From Anaerolineae bacterium (GTDB lineage: Bacteria; Chloroflexota; Anaerolineae; 4572-78; J111): DNA of 64,000 nucleotides. Made by a program: the position numbers and the translations under genes. Below, piece by piece: positions 61,394-64,000 of this stretch (position 1 is the stretch's first letter; each line of letters begins with the position of its first letter). The DNA is taken from contig JAJVIM010000003.1 in NCBI GenBank assembly GCA_022071955.1, positions 186,001-250,000 of the forward strand, given 5' to 3'. Below the pieces are notes generated by a model. That model was not told the DNA's origin. It ran no database searches and saw nothing but the letters and a program-made list of their open reading frames with translations.

Positions 61394-63757
61394 ATGACGC
61401 TGATCAAAAAAATCCTGGCAAACTACCTGATTTTCTTCGGGGCAACAGCCGCGCTGCTGGCCGTTACTGCGCTGCCGGTGGCTGGCCAGGGGCCGGCGCC
61501 CGCCGACGTCACGCCCTCGCCCCACCACGTTTACCTGCCGTTCATCAACCGCAGCGAGCCGCCTCAACTGCTGCAAAATCCCTCTTTTGAAGCCAGCGCC
61601 GACTCGGTAGCGCCGTGGCAGTGGCTCACGGCAGACACCGCCTGGCGCATCGAAGCCGGCGGCTTGCCGGCGATCAACGGCCGGCAGGTTGTGGCTGCCA
61701 ATCGCACCAACAGCGAATTTGGCAACAAATCCATCTACCAGGATGCCGGCCCGCCGCAAGCCGGCGTTACCTATCACTTTTCCATCTGGCTGCGCGCCGC
61801 CGATGCCGCTATCGCGGCCGGCAAACCGCGCACCGGCCGGCTGGCGCTGTGGGCCTTTAACGGCGCGCCCGCCCGCGAGCACGCCACCATCAATTTTCAA
61901 CTGCACGATACCAACTGGCACTGCATTGAAACAGCGCTCACCGTGCAGCAGGCCGGCCACGCCGCGCTGCGGGCCGAACTCTACTTTACCGCGCTGGACA
62001 ACTTTGACACCTACCTCGACGCCGCCACCCTGCGCAACGACGGCCAGCCTACCTGCCCCGCCGACCCCACCGCGCCGCAGGCCACACTGGTTAACCAGGG
62101 CCAGGGTTTTGATACCTGCGCCGCGCCGACCACCGGCCAGCTCGCCGCCTGGCAAGCGGCCAGCCCGTACCAATACCTTGGTATTTATCTGGGCGGGGAT
62201 AACCACTACACCCCCTGCCGCACGTACAACCAAACTTACCAAACCGCCGCCTGGTTCAGCGCGGCCCGGCAGCAGGGCTGGCGATTCATTCCCATTTGGG
62301 TGGGGCCGCAAGCGCCGTGTACCGGCTACAACGTGCGCCTCAGCCAGGATGCGACCACCGCCCGCAGCCAGGGCATCGCCGAGGCGCAGCGCGCCCTGCA
62401 AGCCGCAGCCCAACTCGGGCTGACCGCCGGCCAAAAAAGCATCATCTACTTTGACATGGAATATTACGACACCCGCCTCACCGCCTGCCACAACGCGGTC
62501 AACGCCTTTTTGGAAGGCTGGGTCAGCGAGCTGCAAAACAACGGCCATCAGGCCGGCATTTACGGCTCGGTTTACGCCGCCGAAGGCTGGTACACCCTCA
62601 AGCACGTACCGGATAGCGTCTGGCTGCCGTGGTACATCCGCAGCAGTTACGACCCCGCCGTTACCGTTGACACGCTCAACCAGCAGTGGGTTACGGCTTC
62701 GTATTGGGGCAATCACCGCCTGTTTCAGTACGGCGGCAGCCACACCGAAAGCTGGGGCGGAGTGCCGCTCAACATCGATAACAACGCCGCCCGCGGGCTG
62801 GTGGCGCTCTCCGGCCAGTCCCATCTGCAAAAAATGGCGCTGATCGCGCCCGGCCGGGGCTGGATTTTGCTCAATGGCCGGCTGTACTCGACCGGCGACA
62901 ACGGCGGCTCGTGGCGAGACATCTCGCCGCCCGGCGCGCCCTCGCTGGCCGACGCCGCTTTTGTGGACGCGCGGCACGGCTGGGCCGTAGCGCTGGCCAG
63001 CGACCGGGTGCAGCTCTGGCGCACGGCCAACGGCGGCGCGTCGTGGCAAAACCTCAATATTGATGACTCAAGCAGCGCCGGCATAAGCGCCGCTTATCTC
63101 AATTTTGCCTCGGCCAACGTGGGCGGATTGGTGCTCAAACAGGCGACCGGCCCCAGTTTCAGCCGCGGCCGGTTGCTGGTCACCACCGATGGCGGGGCAA
63201 GCTGGCAGCCGCGCCCCGTACCGCTCGGTGAGCCGGTGCGCTTTGTCACCGATCAACTGGCCTGGGTGGCCGGCGGCCCCGCCGGCAGCGAACTGTACGT
63301 TACCCGCAACGGCGGCCAGAGCTGGCAGCCGCAAAACCCGGCGCAAAACGCCAGCGGCGGCGCGGTTTTCAGCCTGCCCGTTTTTGAAAACGAGCAAACC
63401 GGCGCGTTGGCCGCTTCGGTAACGGTTGGCAATCGCAGCCAGGTGCAACTGTATGCTACCACAGATGCCGGGCAAAACTGGCAGTTGACCGGCAGCGTGC
63501 CGCTGGCCGCGCCGCTGGCTTTTGGCGCGGGCGCGCCGGTTAGTGTGCTCAACGCGCAGGAGTGGCTGGTCGCCCTGCCCGACGTAACCCCCAACCTGCC
63601 GTCCAACGTCACCGCCGTCCAGCTCGTCTCGGCGACGGCCGGCTGGGCGCAAACCACAGCCTTTGCCTGCACCGCCGCCGGTTGCCAGCCCCAGTCGGGC
63701 CTGTTCAGCACCGGCGATGGCGGGCAGCAGTGGCAGCCGGTTACCCTGCCCGAGTAG
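61394..63757 (+). CDS. Large secreted protein: DUF1906 glycosidase-like domain plus six-blade Asp-box propeller
   Basis: 787 residues from ATG 61394. A signal peptide (about 9-31) is followed by HHVYLPFINRSE at 44-55. Residues about 60-230 are a jelly-roll, carbohydrate-binding-like domain (LLQNPSFEASADSVAPWQWL). Residues about 245-480 are a DUF1906/Rv2525c-like TIM-barrel (YLGIYLGGDNHYTPC, RFIPIWVGPQ, IIYFDMEYYD, HQAGIYGS). The C-terminal third is a propeller with six Asp-box motifs (STGDNGGSW, RTANGGASW, VTTDGGASW, VTRNGGQSW, ATTDAGQNW, STGDGGQQW). A role in binding or cleaving extracellular glycans is inferred. AAGAGG lies unusually close to the start. Confidence 0.83.
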   Translation: MTLIKKILANYLIFFGATAALLAVTALPVAGQGPAPADVTPSPHHVYLPFINRSEPPQLLQNPSFEASADSVAPWQWLTADTAWRIEAGGLPAINGRQVVAANRTNSEFGNKSIYQDAGPPQAGVTYHFSIWLRAADAAIAAGKPRTGRLALWAFNGAPAREHATINFQLHDTNWHCIETALTVQQAGHAALRAELYFTALDNFDTYLDAATLRNDGQPTCPADPTAPQATLVNQGQGFDTCAAPTTGQLAAWQAASPYQYLGIYLGGDNHYTPCRTYNQTYQTAAWFSAARQQGWRFIPIWVGPQAPCTGYNVRLSQDATTARSQGIAEAQRALQAAAQLGLTAGQKSIIYFDMEYYDTRLTACHNAVNAFLEGWVSELQNNGHQAGIYGSVYAAEGWYTLKHVPDSVWLPWYIRSSYDPAVTVDTLNQQWVTASYWGNHRLFQYGGSHTESWGGVPLNIDNNAARGLVALSGQSHLQKMALIAPGRGWILLNGRLYSTGDNGGSWRDISPPGAPSLADAAFVDARHGWAVALASDRVQLWRTANGGASWQNLNIDDSSSAGISAAYLNFASANVGGLVLKQATGPSFSRGRLLVTTDGGASWQPRPVPLGEPVRFVTDQLAWVAGGPAGSELYVTRNGGQSWQPQNPAQNASGGAVFSLPVFENEQTGALAASVTVGNRSQVQLYATTDAGQNWQLTGSVPLAAPLAFGAGAPVSVLNAQEWLVALPDVTPNLPSNVTAVQLVSATAGWAQTTAFACTAAGCQPQSGLFSTGDGGQQWQPVTLPE

Positions 63758-63777
63758 GTTACGCCTGCCGCGTGACT

Positions 63778-63935
63778 ACGATTTACGATTTTGGATTTTG
63801 GATTTTGGATTTACGACCTGTGCCCGTCAGGGTAATTACGAAATCATTCGCAACACCTGCACTGCGACCGCAGGGGGAGCAGGCGCAAGTGTTCGCCATT
63901 CACTATTCGCTGATTCCTAATTCCTAACTCCTGAC
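63778..63935. repeat. Intergenic repeats related to those inside the GT39 gene
   Basis: ATTTACGATTTTGGATTTTG heptamers lead into ATTTACGACCTGTGCCCG, matching the block at 19608 inside the GT39 gene. Further on, CTGCGACCGCAGGG with GCAGGCGCAAGTG repeats part of the element at 42275-42310, and TTCCTAA/ACTCCTG heptamers end the region. No gene is present. Confidence 0.75.
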
Positions 63936-63960
63936 CCTTGCTTTCAAAGGAGCAAAACCG

Positions 63961-64000
63961 ATGTCCACCCATTCATTTGAGTTGCCGCCCGCAAAAGAAT
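63961..64000 (+). CDS. Start of a gene cut by the right edge
   Basis: ATG at 63961 with AAAGGAG at 63946-63952, a good ribosome-binding site. Only the first 13 residues are visible (MSTHSFELPPAKE), too few to name a product. Confidence 0.6.
   Translation, partial: MSTHSFELPPAKE

Noticed and set aside
61367..63049. Open frame of about 560 codons on the minus strand opposite the DUF1906 protein
   Set aside because: The plus strand has signal peptide, domains and six Asp boxes; the minus reading has none.

Overview
The window is GC-rich bacterial DNA with 53 complete and 2 edge-truncated protein genes. I saw no tRNA, rRNA, CRISPR array or transposase. The best fit is a Chloroflexota (Anaerolineae-like) genome. 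This is inferred from an isopentenyl phosphate kinase of archaeal type, a run of GT39-like membrane glycosyltransferases, secreted proteins with a 'VYLP' motif just after the signal peptide, PT-rich linkers, and many heptameric repeats between genes. No BLAST or tree was possible.

Layout. Positions 1-11211 hold six co-directional membrane proteins, glycosyltransferase-like, most ending in the same kind of extracellular beta-sandwich. Positions 11582-13989 add an FAD-dependent oxidoreductase and a polyprenyl-phosphate GT2. Positions 14114-16191 are a coupled CYTH-RtcB pair on the minus strand. Positions 16350-23229 form a compact exosortase locus (PEP-CTERM substrate, exosortase, EpsI fused to an NTF2-like domain) followed by a GT39 and a YfhO-like protein. 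Positions 23183-38008 are mostly housekeeping: isopentenyl phosphate kinase, MoaC and a MoaD-MoaE fusion, RNase III, an rRNA methyltransferase, an orphan histidine kinase, SRAP, a DsbA/FrnE-like protein, a FabL-like enoyl reductase, proline dehydrogenase, a SpoIIE-type phosphatase and two phosphohexomutases.

Positions 38112-45262 are the most unusual part. They hold secreted and lipid-anchored proteins, a predicted bicovalent-flavin oxidase with a cupin, and a thioredoxin-like lipoprotein whose CxxC motif begins with an in-frame TGA. A hairpin meeting published bacterial SECIS criteria follows, so this is a probable selenoprotein. Three promoters in this region share a nearly identical 20-bp box placed exactly 17 nt upstream of a TATAAACTG-like -10, which points to an undescribed regulon.

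Positions 45299-52912 hold CinA, a LeuD/LeuC/HCS-like chain-elongation cluster, SmpB and two S41 proteases. Positions 53018-57228 hold a P-loop protein, an enolase-superfamily enzyme, a SAM hydrolase-like protein and a MurA with Asp in place of the fosfomycin-target Cys. The last part has an MBL hydrolase, a VTT membrane protein, a GH lipoprotein, two small membrane proteins and a large DUF1906-plus-propeller secreted protein.

Heptameric tandem repeats (GGAGTCA, ATTTTCG, AAAATCC types) and several palindrome families are scattered between genes. Some run in frame inside genes. Their period of 7 is coprime to 3, so they read through all frames.
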